DNA of 64,000 nucleotides from Micractinium sp. NFX-FRZ (lineage: Eukaryota > Chlorophyta > Trebouxiophyceae > Chlorellales > Chlorellaceae), in assembly GCA_029339195.1 (NCBI GenBank), contig JAPTJF010000250.1:25338-89337 (forward strand), in the 5' to 3' direction. The notes below the pieces were generated by a model. It saw nothing but the letters and a program-made list of their open reading frames with translations, searched no databases and had not been told where the DNA came from. Positions within the stretch are counted from its first letter, which is position 1, and every line of letters starts with the position of its first letter. Shown here in pieces: positions 35,302 through 46,372 of the stretch. Both the position numbers and the translations under genes were made by a program.

Positions 35302-35683
35302 CGCAGGCTCCGGCGCCAAAACGCGCACAACCCACTACCGATCCGCTCTGACAGAGGCTCACCAGAGCTTGGGAGCGGGGTCTGCGGCCATCCGAGCCGG
35401 GGGCGAGGTGGGCAGGTCGGGGTGGTAGCGCCTGCGGCTTGGAGGCAACACCTCGAACAAGAGTGTGATGAAACTCGAGATCGCAGAGGGAAATCATGCG
35501 TGCAGGGAGCTCAGGAGATGGAAATACTGCTTGCCAGGCTGGCGTCACAGCGTGAAATGGATGCACGCAACCAGTCTGCGATCGCTCGGTGTGGGCTGCA
35601 AAGCGCCATCTCAGACATAGCACCCTTCAAAGCGCAGGCTCCTTTCAAGTGCCCTCCCCAGTCGCTGCCGGGCCGCTCTTTGG
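35302..35683. promoter_or_regulatory. Divergent promoter region, hypothetical / KDSR
   Basis: These 382 bp lie between two divergent starts. No element is recognised. A minus-strand open frame here (35497-35363) may be a 5' exon of the hypothetical gene. Confidence 0.3.
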
Positions 35684-38389
35684 ATGCTGGAGCTGGCAGC
35701 TCTTGGATCCTGGTGGACCACGGCACTGTCCCTGCTGCTCGCCGTCGCGCTGCCCGCCGCGCTCATGGGCTGGCGCCGCCGCGGCTCCCGCCTGGGCGGC
35801 GGCACGCACGTCCTCATCACCGGAGGCTCAAAGGGGCTGGGCCTGGAGCTGGGCAAGCTGTGCGCCTCTCGTGGGTGCAGCGTGACACTAGTAGCACGCA
35901 ACCAGGGGGACCTGCAGCAGGCGCTGCAGCAGGTGCAGGCGGCGGCCGACGCAGCAGCAGCAGCAGCAGCGGCGGCGGCAGGCAAGCGGGGCGGCGGCAG
36001 CAGCAGGGGTGGCGCTAGCTCCAGTGCCGCCCCCAAATGCCAGGCGCTGTCGGCAGACACCGCCGACCCAGCCAAGGTGTGTGCCGTTGACACTGCCATG
36101 GATGTGTATCCGCCCGTGCTGTGATGAGACGTCCCGCAGGTAGCACGCCGTCCCAAGCCAGCACTTGCCCCTGCCAGCTGCACTGCTCCCCCGCCAGCCC
36201 TGACCCCTGCTGCGCATGCCAGCCACTCTCTGACCGAAGCTTGAACGTCTGCCTGCCAACACACTGCAGCTCAAGGAGGTGCTGAGGCAGGCAGAGAGTG
36301 TGGCCGGGCCTGTGGAGCTGCTGATCTGCAATGCGGGCATGTCGGTGCCAGGTGCGCACGCATCCGGCGGCCGGGCGGCGAGGCGTGCCGGCTTGTTGAC
36401 ATTGCTTCAGTGGCGCCGCCTGCTGTCAAGCTTCCTGCTCAGTTGCCTGCGATGGCGGGGCCGCCGCCATGCAGGGGCGTCGCTGTGCCCAGCATGCACA
36501 CGCGCTCTGTGCCCACCCGCCTGCTTTATCTGCTCCTCATCAGAATGCCCCCCTGCCGCCCCTATTTCACTGCCCCCCTTGCCTGCAGGCCTGTTTGTGG
36601 AGCAGGGACCCGAGGTGTTTGAGCGCCAGATGCGCGTCAACTACCTGGGCAGCGTGCACAGCATACAGGCGGTGCTGCCGGGCATGCTGGAGCGTCGGGG
36701 CGGGCGCGTGGTCATCGTCACCTCGGCGCTCGCGGTGCTGGGCTTTGCGGGTGAGCGGAATGGAAACTGCAGCGTGCAAGGACAGGGGGGGGTTGGGCCT
36801 TGGTGGCAGTGCCACTGGTTAGTGGCGAGAGTTTCATCGGCACTCGCATACTGGGCTGTGCAGGTCAGTGTGGAGCAGGGACTGGCACACCTGGGATGCT
36901 GGGACCTCCTGCCTATGCACACATCCATTTCTTTCCTGCCACTGATAGACCATCAACCAACACCAGTTGACGTTGCCGGTGGATGTATCTGGCGAGCGTC
37001 TGCTTCCCCGCACCAGCCTCACTCCCCCGCCCCCACCCCTCTTTTGCACACAGGTTACGCCTCGTACGCCCCCACCAAGTGGGCGCTGCGTGGTCTGGCC
37101 GACTGCCTGAGGAACGAGCTGCTGGGGACGGGGGTGGAGGTCAGCGTGGCATACCCGCCAGACATGGGTGGGTGGGTGGCCTGACCGGGGTGTGTGTTTA
37201 GGTGCCTGCGGGTGGAGGTCAGCGTGGCGTGTGCACCAGGCATGGGCGGGTGGGGCAGGGTCAGTTGGTTTTTGGTGCTCGGGGCAGGAAAGTCCCCAAT
37301 GCAGCGCACTAAGTACACAGGCGGCTGTGCTGCCGTGCACGACTGCCAGGGCCCCGCCGCCATGCGCATCTGCACCACTTTGCTGCCCTCCCTCCCAAGC
37401 CTCGTCTGCCTCCCGCCCCTCCACCCCATCCGTTCCCGGCACCCTCCGCGCCACCCCCACCCCCGCCCCCTGCAGACACCCCCGGGTATGCAGCAGAGAA
37501 CGAGAGCAAGCCAGCGTTGTGCAAGGCAGTGAATGCCGCCCTGGGCAGCGACCTCTTCACCGCAGAGCAGGCCAGTGGAGCCGGGAGGGCTGGTATCGGC
37601 TTGAGAGGGCAGTGCATTGCGGAAAGGATCCTCGTGCAGGGCGCTTGCCTGGTTTTGGTTTCTGCGCTCTATCCCCCGCTGCATCTGCTGTGCGTCCAGT
37701 CCAACCAGCGCCCTGCGCCCGCTTGCATGAATGGACTGCGCTCGGGACCCAGCACACTGAGCTCACAAAGCCTGTTCTCCCCTCCCCACCCGCACCACGC
37801 TGCAGGTGGCGCGTGCCATGGTGCGTGGGATAGAGCGGGGGGACTACCACCTGCCCTCCCCCGACCTGGGGCAGAACTTCCTGGTGGCGGGGATGACCAG
37901 CCTGAGGTGGGACACCAGGGCAAGCATAGGAGGTGTGTGTTGTGTGGAGGTGTGAAGGTGTGCTTAGGTGGGGCGCAGGGGAGACGTGTGAGTATGGCGA
38001 GGTGGGAAGGCCAGAACTTTGCGGTGCAATGCGGGGGATGAGGCGCTGGGGGGAGGTGGGCAGGCAGGAGAGTCCCGGTCGGTGCGGCAGTGAGGACGAG
38101 GCTTGCACACTGGCGCTGTCGCCTCGTGCCCCCTGCTTCCTGCGATGCAACTCGCTTCTCCATATGCCGCGGTGACCGCGACCGCCCAGACGGTTGCCAA
38201 CGCCTGTTCCTCTTTGCCTCCCCCCACCCCCTGTGCAGCCCCAAACGTTTCTTCCTGCTGGCCCACGTCATGATTGGGCCAATACTTCCGCTTGTCACCT
38301 CGGCCTTTGGCTGGCTGGCCGACCGCGCGGCGCGCAAGTACAATGCGGCACACGACATGCTGGGCCGCGGCAGCGGCGGTGCAAAATGA
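35684..38389 (+). CDS. TSC10: 3-ketodihydrosphingosine reductase (KDSR/TSC10)
   Basis: Exons 35684-36076, 36270-36351, 36589-36750, 37054-37167, 37476-37570, 37806-37906, 38239-38389; 365 aa. It reduces 3-ketosphinganine to sphinganine with NADPH, the second step of sphingolipid synthesis, at the ER membrane. An N-terminal membrane helix (residues about 8-28, ALSLLLAVALPAALMGW) is followed by the nucleotide motif VLITGGSKGLGLELGK, then LICNAGMSVPG, VNYLGSVHSIQ, VIVTSALAVLG and the catalytic YAPTKWALRGLADCLRNEL. PDMDTPGYAAENESKP after the fold is typical of KDSR over other short-chain dehydrogenases. A C-terminal hydrophobic segment (FFLLAHVMIGPILPLVTSAF) resembles the second anchor of the family. 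The intron after 37570 needs a GC donor (CAG|GCCAGT). An echo of exon 4's end lies in the following intron. An Ala/Gly-rich insert (about residues 85-115) is extra. Confidence 0.9.
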
Positions 38390-38614
38390 GTGTGCGTCGA
38401 TTTTTTGTGATGCTTTCGCACTGATGGAGTATTCATGTCAACTGCACTGATGCTTTAGTTGTCTAAAAGTTGAATGCATATGTGTGAGGGAAGGCTGCAA
38501 GCGGCCGCCGCGTGCTGAGCGGGCCGCCGCCAGCGGTGCACAGGCAAGGCCACCTGGGGCCCCGCTGCGAATGCACAGGGACATTCAGTTATTTGTGAAG
38601 CCCGAACGGTCAAT

Positions 38615-39501
38615 ATGCAGAGGGTGGTAGCTTCACGCGGAGTTGGCGCGCCTGCGGGCCAGCAAGCGCAGGCGAGGCGCTTGCACGCCACCCAGCTTAA
38701 TTGTCAGACTATTAAGCCCCTTGAGACATCGTCTGATCACCTCTCCACCTTTTCCCTCGCTCTGTGCAGCGAGCGCAAACCCCGCCGCTGCCCAGCAGGA
38801 GGAGGAGCCTGCTGGTGCTGGCGCCTGCCCTGGCGTGGGCTGTGGTGAGTGTGAGGAGTGATTGCAGTGCAGAAACCGCGCGGGGGAGGTCGCTGGCTGG
38901 TGCTGTCTGCAGCGCTTTACCGCCTGCCCGCCTCCCGCCCCTCCGCCCCGCGTCCCACCCGCAGGCAGCTGGGCAGCCTGCTGCGCAGGCCTCTGAGAAT
39001 GCCGGCGGCGTCGATTCCTCGACAAGCCCGCTAGTGCAAGGTGGGTGTGGTTGGTGAGGCTCAGGAGCGGACAATGGTGGCCTGGCTGTCGGCGCCTGTC
39101 CTGTGCTTGCCACCTTCGTCCAGGAAGAAGCCAGGGCACTTCGGATGCCTGCTGCAGCGCACAGAAGAGGAGGAGGCGCAGGCCAGGCCATTGAGCAAAT
39201 AACGAGCTCGCTCTTACATGATAGTCGTCCCTTCTGTTCGTCTGGTCCCGCAGCGCTGCTGAAGCGCAGTTGATAGGGAGAAGTGATGAGCTCATCGCCA
39301 GTGGCTGCCCACCCCTTCTGACCCTGCAGAGCTGCTGAAGCGCACGGAGGAGAAGAAGGCGGAGCGGGCCAAGGAGCGGCTGTCCAATTACTACAAACGC
39401 AATTTCGGGGATTACCTCTCATTCCAGGTGGGCTGAACCCCTTGTGTGCGCTGGACCTGTGTGCGTCGGTCGGGTCGTACTGGTGTTCATCGCCTTGGCT
39501 G

Positions 39502-39536
<35 letters not shown>

Positions 39537-39866
39537 CTTGCCCGGCTTGCCGCACACATGGGACCCTCCCATGACACAGTTGTGCCCTGCCGGTGCACTC
39601 AAGTGTGCCCGCCACACCACAAGGGGCTGCGCAGCCGGGGAAGCACCGCTGTTGGGTGTGACAGGGCTACTGGCTCACCCGCCTGCCCCTGGCTCTGCTG
39701 ACCCGCCCCACACTGTCCACCGCTGCAGGCGGGCACCTCCTCGTCCGGGGGCCCCACCGAGAACCAGCAGGCCATCAAGCAGTGGCTGGAGCAGAACACG
39801 GAGCCGGCGCTGCCGGTGACGGCGGCGCAGCGGCGGCAGCAGCAGCAGCGGGGTGAGGCGCAGTAG
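38615..39866 (+). CDS. Small organelle-type protein with NYYKRNFGDYL motif
   Basis: Exons 38615-38671, 38770-38844, 38965-39040, 39330-39427, 39729-39866; 147 aa. I do not recognise the family. The first two exons give a basic, Ser/Ala/Arg-rich N-terminus ending in a hydrophobic stretch (SLLVLAPALAWAV), like a bipartite plastid or mitochondrial presequence. The conserved-looking core is ELLKRTEEKKAERAKERLS followed by NYYKRNFGDYLSF. It ends with ENQQAIKQWLEQN and a Gln/Arg tail. From memory the RLxxYYKRNFxDY pattern occurs in small plant plastid proteins of unknown function, but I cannot name one. Intron 1 is modelled with a GC donor (CAG|GCGAGG) because only that joins the ATG exon in frame; this makes the start the weakest part. 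TGTAA lies at 39964-39968. Confidence 0.6.
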
Positions 39867-40630
39867 CGGGGGCGGCTCAGAAAGAGAGCTTTCTGGCGTG
39901 GTGGTGGTCATGCCAGCGACTGCGTGCACTTCCGAGTTGTTCAGGGACCCAGTTCCTTGGTCCTGTAAAGCCTGAGGCACGAGAGTCAACAGGCTGATTG
40001 ATGTCAGATTGGTTTCAGGGAGTCACAGTCTGGGGAGCCCCATCCCTGCGTACACAACCCGTGGCGCTGGGCTAAGGGGAAGCTGTGGGCCAGACACGTG
40101 CTTTCGACCAGACCAAAGCACACAGTACTGCCAGGCTGTATTCGACGACAGATCAAAGGAGTGCTGCAACAGCCTGGCGAGGGGGCTTTGCAGCAGAGGG
40201 CGCCCAAGGCAAGGGTATAACCAGACAGAGGCTCATTGTCCGTGTCAAGGCAGTTGCTTGGATGCCGAGTGCTGCAAGGGTGATCTCACCAGCTGAACTC
40301 ATGACATGCCAAGACGTCCAATGTCCGTTCGTGTCCGCCTCTCCCCTAGCGGTTGGCACAACGCTTTGGCAGGCCTGCCCCGCCGTCTCCTCCTGCCCTC
40401 GTCCTCCGCTCCGCTTACAAATCGGTGCTCACAATGAATTCAAATCTCAATGCACGGGCCTTGCATGGGCATATGCCGTGCTGCTTGCTTGCCCTTGGGG
40501 GCGCACAGCCGCTGCCGCCCCCAACCGCACAGCTGCTGCGCCTGCTTCAGGCCGAACAGCACAGCAGCAGCCACAGCAGCAGCACAGCAGGCTGCACACC
40601 CCAAAGCTTCAACGCCCCGCCTGGCCAGCG
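39867..40630. other. Tail-to-tail intergenic region
   Basis: TGTAA (+) at 39964-39968 and TTACA (minus TGTAA) at 40415-40419 mark the likely ends of the two convergent transcripts, about 450 bp apart. I see no gene between them. Confidence 0.5.
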
Positions 40631-43600
40631 TCACAGCTTGAGCACCAGGCCGAGGGGGCAGTGGTCGCTTCCCATCACCAGCGGCAGGTGGTAGCACTCG
40701 TGCACCTGCGGGTGCAGCGCCTGGGAGACCAGGAAGTGGTCCAGCCGCCACCCCTTGTTGTTGGCGCGCGCGTTGAACCTGCGTTGGGGAACGATGGTGG
40801 GGTGAGGGCATACAGTGGGGGAGGGGGACAGGGAGGTGTGAGGGCGGGAAATAGGGTGGGTGGGGTGGGTGGGGGCGGGGGGCTGCTGAAGCAGATGCCT
40901 GCAGACAGCATGGCATGGCCAGGCATGCAAGCAGCGGCAGGGGTGCCACCCCTGGCGCGGCACCGTGGGCGCCCCCCCGTCCCGCTGGCCCTGGCCCCAC
41001 GGCTGCTGCCTGACCCAACTGTGCCTCCCCACCCAGTAGGTGACCGCCAATGCCCCACACCCCACACACCGAGGGCTGCTTGTCCCCCATCTGACTGGGT
41101 AGCTGCTAACAAATACCTCTCCCAGCCGGTGGCCGCCAATGCACCACAACCAGCCCGTGCCCACCCCCTCCCCCCATCTGGGTAGCTGCTGCACCTGCCC
41201 ACCTGTACCCCCAGTACGTGTAGGCCACCGCCTCCGGGTACTGGGCGCGGAAGCAGTCCACGAAGCCCGCCCCCTCAATCAGGTTGGCGCGGAAGGAGGC
41301 GCGCTCCTCAGGGGTGAAGCCTGGTGAGGGGTGAGGGGCGAGGAAAGGGGGTGCAGGGGGGGAGGCCTGCCCTTCAGCTTGACTGCCCTTTGGGTTGTGC
41401 ATGTCCAGGTCTGCCTGTCTCTAGCTGTGGAGCTCTGTGCCGCCTGCACAAGCCCACCCCCGGGCCCGCCGCCTCCTCCCCACACCACTGCCCATTCCGC
41501 ATCCACCGAGTGCCGCTTCCCCCACATTCACAGCTGGAGCGCCGCTCACCCGCCGACTTGAGGTTGCCCTTGGGGTTGTGTATGTCCAGCTCTGTGGGCG
41601 CCACGTTGAGGTCGCCCGTCAGCACCACCGGCTTGCGCTCCTCCAGCCCCTTTAGGTATGCAGCAAAGGCTGGGTGACAGAGATGGGAGGGAGGCAGGAA
41701 GGGGAGGAAGACAGAGAGGCTGTGAGCACAGTCAGGCTTCTGAAGTGGACAGGAAATGCTGGATAACAGGAGCACGGAGGGGGGGAGGCAGGGGGGAAGG
41801 CGGTCGCCCGTCGGCACCACGGGCTGCTGGCACCATGCCTTTGGGCCGACCGGGTGGGCAGGGGGCCCTAATCGCATGTGTTGATTCAAACACACTGGCC
41901 GTACCACACACTTCACGGGTGTCCCCCCTCCACCCACCCGCACCCACCCGTGTCCCACTGGTTGACCCGGTAGTCCAGCCGCTTCAGCCCCTCCCCGCTG
42001 TTGGGCACGTAGCAGTTGACCAGGAAGAAGGAGGGGAACTCGGCGGTCAGCACGCGGCCCTGGGCAGGGGGGCAAGGGGACAAGGGGTGGAGTTGGTGTG
42101 CTTGGGTGAAGGACGAGGGGTGGCGGGGACGGAGAGGGGAGGAGAGGGGAGGGGCTGCGCGGACCACACGCGGCCCCGAATCGCGTGGTGGTGGGAGTGA
42201 AGGGCGACCCAGGTGCAGGGTTGGCAAGCGGCAGGCGGCCCCACCTCTCCGTCGTGCTCGAGAGCGCCGATGCCGCTGCTGACCGACAGCGGCTCCTGTC
42301 GGCTCAGGATGGCCGTACCGCTGTACCCTGCAAGCAGGGGAGTGAAGAATGTGAACAGGGGTGCAGGACGGGGCAGGCAGGGGAGGCAGGGAGGGGAGGA
42401 AGGCTGGGTGGGAGATCGAGCTGGCGGGCAGAGGGCGAAGCATGAGCAGCACAGCGGCGGCAGACGGGCCACTGGGGAACAGGCAGGGGCCTGCCGCGCG
42501 CCTCAGCCCCGCGGCCAAGCACCACCCTGCTCCGCCCCGTCTCGGTGCATATCGGCTCCTGCACCTCACCTGCACTTGCACAACGCCCCTCTCATCCCCG
42601 CCCCCGCCCCACCCACCCTTCTTCTCTGTGCTGCAGTTCCAGCTGACGTGCCAGCCCGGCAGGTTGAGCTCCTGGGCGATGTCGGGGCAGTGGTCCCCCT
42701 GCAGCTTGATCTCCTGCCCAGGGGAGCGGGTGGTGGTGAGGAGTGGGTTGTGGTTGGTGAGTGGCACACTGATACGTTGAGGATGAGGTGAAGGGAGCAA
42801 AAAGGATGCTGTGGGGGGAAGGGGCAGCTACGCCAGGGAGGAGCTCCAAGGAGCAAGGGGGTGGTCAGCAAGCGGGCCTAGCCAACACGTGTGTTGATAA
42901 TGCCAGCTTCTCCACGAATCAGCAGTCCTGCGCCCCTCCCCCCCCGCCCCCTGCCCTCCCCTCTCCCCGCCCGCACCTGCAGGCACAGCACATCCGCGCC
43001 CTCCGCCTCCGCCAGCGCCGCGGGGCTGGGGATGTGCTCCTCCCGCTTCCCCTCCTCAGCCTCTTTCACCTTCTTCAGCAGCGCCTGCAGCGAGGACGGC
43101 GGGTGATGGTAGAGCAGGGGGGCGTGGGCAAGAGAATGTAAGCATGTGGGGGTCATGGGCAACAGTATGTAAGCATGTGGGGGTGAGCGAGATCACTCCA
43201 CCCCACTTCCCAGACACCTTGTGGCAGCGCCTGCCCTTGGGGCGGGATGGGGCAACAGGGGGAGGGCAGGGGGCTGATTTGCCGGCAAACAGGTGTGGAG
43301 GCACCGAGCGTGGACAGGACCGTAAAGCAGACGGAGGCATGCCGTGCACGTAGCAACCGGGAGCAAGAGCAGTGGTGGGCAGGGAGCGCAGCGGGCACAG
43401 GGCTGCTGGTCAGCCCACCTGCTCCAGTTGCCCCTCAACCTCCTGAGCACCCACATGCAGCTGAATTTGCTTTCCGGACCATGCATACGTCCTTGCACCC
43501 AATCCACCGCCCACATCCACCCACCCACCCGCAGCCCCGCCACGTTCCAGCTGAGGATGCGGCACGCCTGCACCCCCTCTGCCAGCGGCGGCGGCCGCAT

Positions 43601-44089
43601 GCTGCTGTCCCATGCCGGCCCCGGGGGCGGCTTGGGCTTGGCGGGCGCCCGCTTGGCTTTGGGCTTGGCCGCGCCTGCCTTGCCCGTGCCGCTGTCTGCT
43701 TCCGCTTCAGCTGCAGCTGGCGGGTCGGTGGCTGCTGCGGGAGCAGGCTCTGCCACCGCCTCCACTTCGGCAGGGGCTGCTGCCTTGCGCTTCCGGGGCG
43801 GCCTGCGGGGCAGCGGTTGGCAGGGCACGGGGTGATGTTACTGCAGGGTTGCCTTGGCAAACACACCATTTTCTCCTGACCAATGGCTGCTAGCAAACTG
43901 CCCCAGCAAACATTCCAGCTTGCACCCTGCTCCAGCCACGGGCAGTGTGCCACTGCCGCCGCTGCTGCCGCTCGTGCCGCCGCTGTCTGCAAAGCCCACT
44001 TACATCGCTGCTGCCTGCAGGGATGGCCGTATCGACAGGCCACGGGAGACTAGGAGGGGACGGGCGCAGCGCACCAAGCTCCCCAGCAT
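40631..44089 (-). CDS. AP endonuclease, exonuclease III / APE1 class
   Basis: Minus-strand exons 44089-44004, 43802-43529, 43084-42977, 42713-42617, 42327-42245, 42059-41948, 41669-41550, 41320-41203, 40778-40631; 381 aa. It cuts DNA 5' to abasic sites in base-excision repair. Catalytic landmarks are all present: [18 protein letters not shown] (metal Glu), [84 protein letters not shown] and GSDHCPLGL (catalytic Asp-His). Exon 1 encodes [20 protein letters not shown], a classic mitochondrial/plastid presequence. The Met at its end is split across the first junction (AT|G) and is followed by [10 protein letters not shown], which looks like a nuclear signal, so two start sites could give two locations. 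An Ala/Glu/Lys/Pro-rich linker precedes the nuclease. Minus-strand TGTAA is at 40419-40415. Starts divergently from RPB4, 250 bp away. Confidence 0.92.
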
Positions 44090-44339
44090 ACAATTTTCAA
44101 TCAGTTGAGGCGGGCCAAGCAGTGTCTGTGGCAATCTGAACTGTTTGAAATTGGTCCGAGGCGTCGTTGATTGCACGAGTAAGGGCCCCGGGAGAAGCTG
44201 TGACGAGTGGCACCATGTGCCACGCAGGCAGACTTCGCATGAGAGCCACAGAGCGGTCTAGCAGGCGATCCAGTCCCCGAAGTTCTGTCGAAACGCATTG
44301 GAGTACGCAACAAGCCTTGCAGAGCGTCCAGGGCGCGCG
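44090..44339. promoter_or_regulatory. Putative bidirectional promoter, AP endonuclease / RPB4
   Basis: This 250 bp gap between divergent starts is less GC-rich than its flanks. No named element is recognised; shared promoter function is inferred from spacing. Confidence 0.4.
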
Positions 44340-45535
44340 ATGGCAGCAGAAGCGGAGCAGGACGGTGCGTGTGCGCCTGTGTATCGGTCAATGAGTCGTA
44401 GGAACGTGTGAACACATCCTGGAGAGCGCTACCTCACAGAACGTGTGCTCCCGCCTCCCCGCTGCCTGCAGTCTTCAAGGACGTCAAGGTGCGGCCGCTG
44501 AGGCTCATCTGGGGGTTTATGTGGAAGTTTTTGGCACCATGTCAGCGCGGCAAGAGTGCCGTGGGGAGGGAGCAGCCGTGCCGCCAGCGGCGGCGGTGGG
44601 GCTCTGCTGCTGAACTTCACAGGCGCTCCAACAGCCCCTTCTCTGCCTTTGCCCGCCGCTCCGCTTGACAGGTGCTGACCGTGAGCGAGGTGGGCGTGCT
44701 GTTTGAGCGCAACATGGAGGTGTGGCGCCGGCGTGACCCCGACTACCAGCCCTCCCCCATGCTACTCAAGGCGGCCGAGTACTCGCAGCGCTTTGCCACA
44801 AACAAGAACAAGGACACGGTGCAGAAGATACGGGAGTGAGTGCCAGGCTCCAAACTATAATTGTGGGCCTCTCAAGGGGTGTGGGGTGGCAAGGGGATGC
44901 TGTCAGCAAGAATCGGGGCACGCTGCAGCAGAGCCAAGTCGTCACGAGTCTTTGAGGAACCCTGCACCGCGACCACCCACCCATCCCTGCCCCCCCTGCC
45001 CCCCTCCCTCTCCTCCCCGCAGGATGCTGGCTGCCCACCACCTGTCTGAGCTGGAGCTGGGCCTGGTGGCCAACCTGTCGATTGAGACGGCCGACGAGGC
45101 GCGCAAGCTGGTGCCCACGCTGGAGGTGAGAGAGGGGGAGGCGGGGGCTGGGATGATAGCGGAGGTGCTGGCTGGGGTGGGGCGGGTGGAATTGGCGAGG
45201 TGAGCGTGGTGCCCCCGCTCTGAGGCTGCAGGGGGGCCGTCGGGAGGGTCGCGAGTTAGGCGCACGATGGAGCAGGTGAAGGCAAGGCAGGGCGGTGTAT
45301 TGCCGTGCGCTCCCCACCCACCATGTCCCTTGAATGCTTCACCCCTGCCCCACGTCCCCTGCGCTTTGCACCCTCACCCCATCCTACCGGCATCCCCCTC
45401 CCCTCCACCCTCACCCCACCCCACGGATACCCCCCCTCCCCCTCCCGCCCCTCCCCTCCCCTCCCGCAGCGCTACTCTGACGAGGAGCTGGAGTCGATGC
45501 TGCGGGAGCTGGCGACGTACCGGGAGTTTGAGTGA
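44340..45535 (+). CDS. RPB4: RNA polymerase II subunit RPB4
   Basis: Exons 44340-44364 (MAAEAEQD), 44472-44488, 44672-44835, 45023-45125, 45470-45535; 124 aa. RPB4 forms the stalk of RNA polymerase II with RPB7. The protein shows LTVSEVGVLFERN, AAEYSQRFATNKNKDTVQKI, LSELELGLVANLSIETADEA, KLVPTLERYSDEELESMLREL: the order S-E-V, Y-x-x-R-F, L-x-x-x-E-x-x-x-x-x-N-L, E-A-x-x-L-(I/V)-P-(S/T)-L is that of RPB4. Pol III subunit RPC9 is related but lacks the EA..L.PSL end. Length fits the short human/plant type. Exon 2 is only 17 nt (VFKDVK with the flanking G), a microexon whose removal would shift the frame. Confidence 0.85.
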
Positions 45536-46372
45536 GGAGGTGGGGTGACCTGGCGCCCCAGGGCCGCCTGATGCAGGCGGCCCACTCCTGCGGCACCCAC
45601 CCACCTATGCTGCTGGCAACTTGGCCAGCCATGCACACTGGCCCCACCTACCCACCCACCCACCCAACCAACCAACCACCCGTTCTGCTGGTGGCCTGCC
45701 CAGCCATGCACACTGACTGACCACCCAGTCCTGACTGACAGCCGATCCGACCTGACCTGACTTCACTTGGCCCCCGGCCTGGCCGGGCCTGACCATGAAT
45801 GGCCTTCCATGCCACCCTGACCGTGACTGCAACGTATCCTCACCCTCAGCACTGTTTGCTTGCCTGCTTGCCTGCCCCCTGGCACGCTGCCTCTGCCACC
45901 TTCCTGCTTGCACCTCCTTCCCTGCTGCTTCAACCCTCACTTCTGATCTACTTCTGGCATCACGCCTGCCTGCCACCTCAGCACTGCTGTTTGTTGGGAG
46001 GTACCAGTTTTGAAACAATCAATGCGCGTGCGCAGCAGGCGAGGGAGAGGCAGGCAGAGCGGAGCGGGAGGGCAGGGGGCGGGGAAGGAGCGAGCGACAG
46101 AGCAGGAGCAGAAGCAGGCAAGCAAGATGGAGGAAAGGGAGGCAGTGGGACAGGCGGTGAGAGGCGAGGCGAACCAAGGGGCGACGGCGCACAAGGTAGG
46201 GAGCTGCCGCATGCTGGCTGGGGGCAGGGCGCCGGAGGTCCCGCCCATGGTATCTCACCCAGCAGCAGCGCTGCAGGCTGGCTGTGGTTAAAAGTGGCGG
46301 AGCCGTGCCGCGCAGCGCACCAGCATGCGCCTCAGTGCTGCTGCCAAACTGGAAGCGAAGGCTGGGCGAGCG
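45536..46372. other. Tail-to-tail intergenic region with a tandem duplication
   Basis: A unit with GCCAGCCATGCACACTG occurs at about 45607-45640 and again at 45682-45714, separated by (ACCC)n and (AACC)n runs. The rest, including an A-rich segment at 46020-46160, shows no gene. I find no clear TGTAA for either neighbour. Confidence 0.5.
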
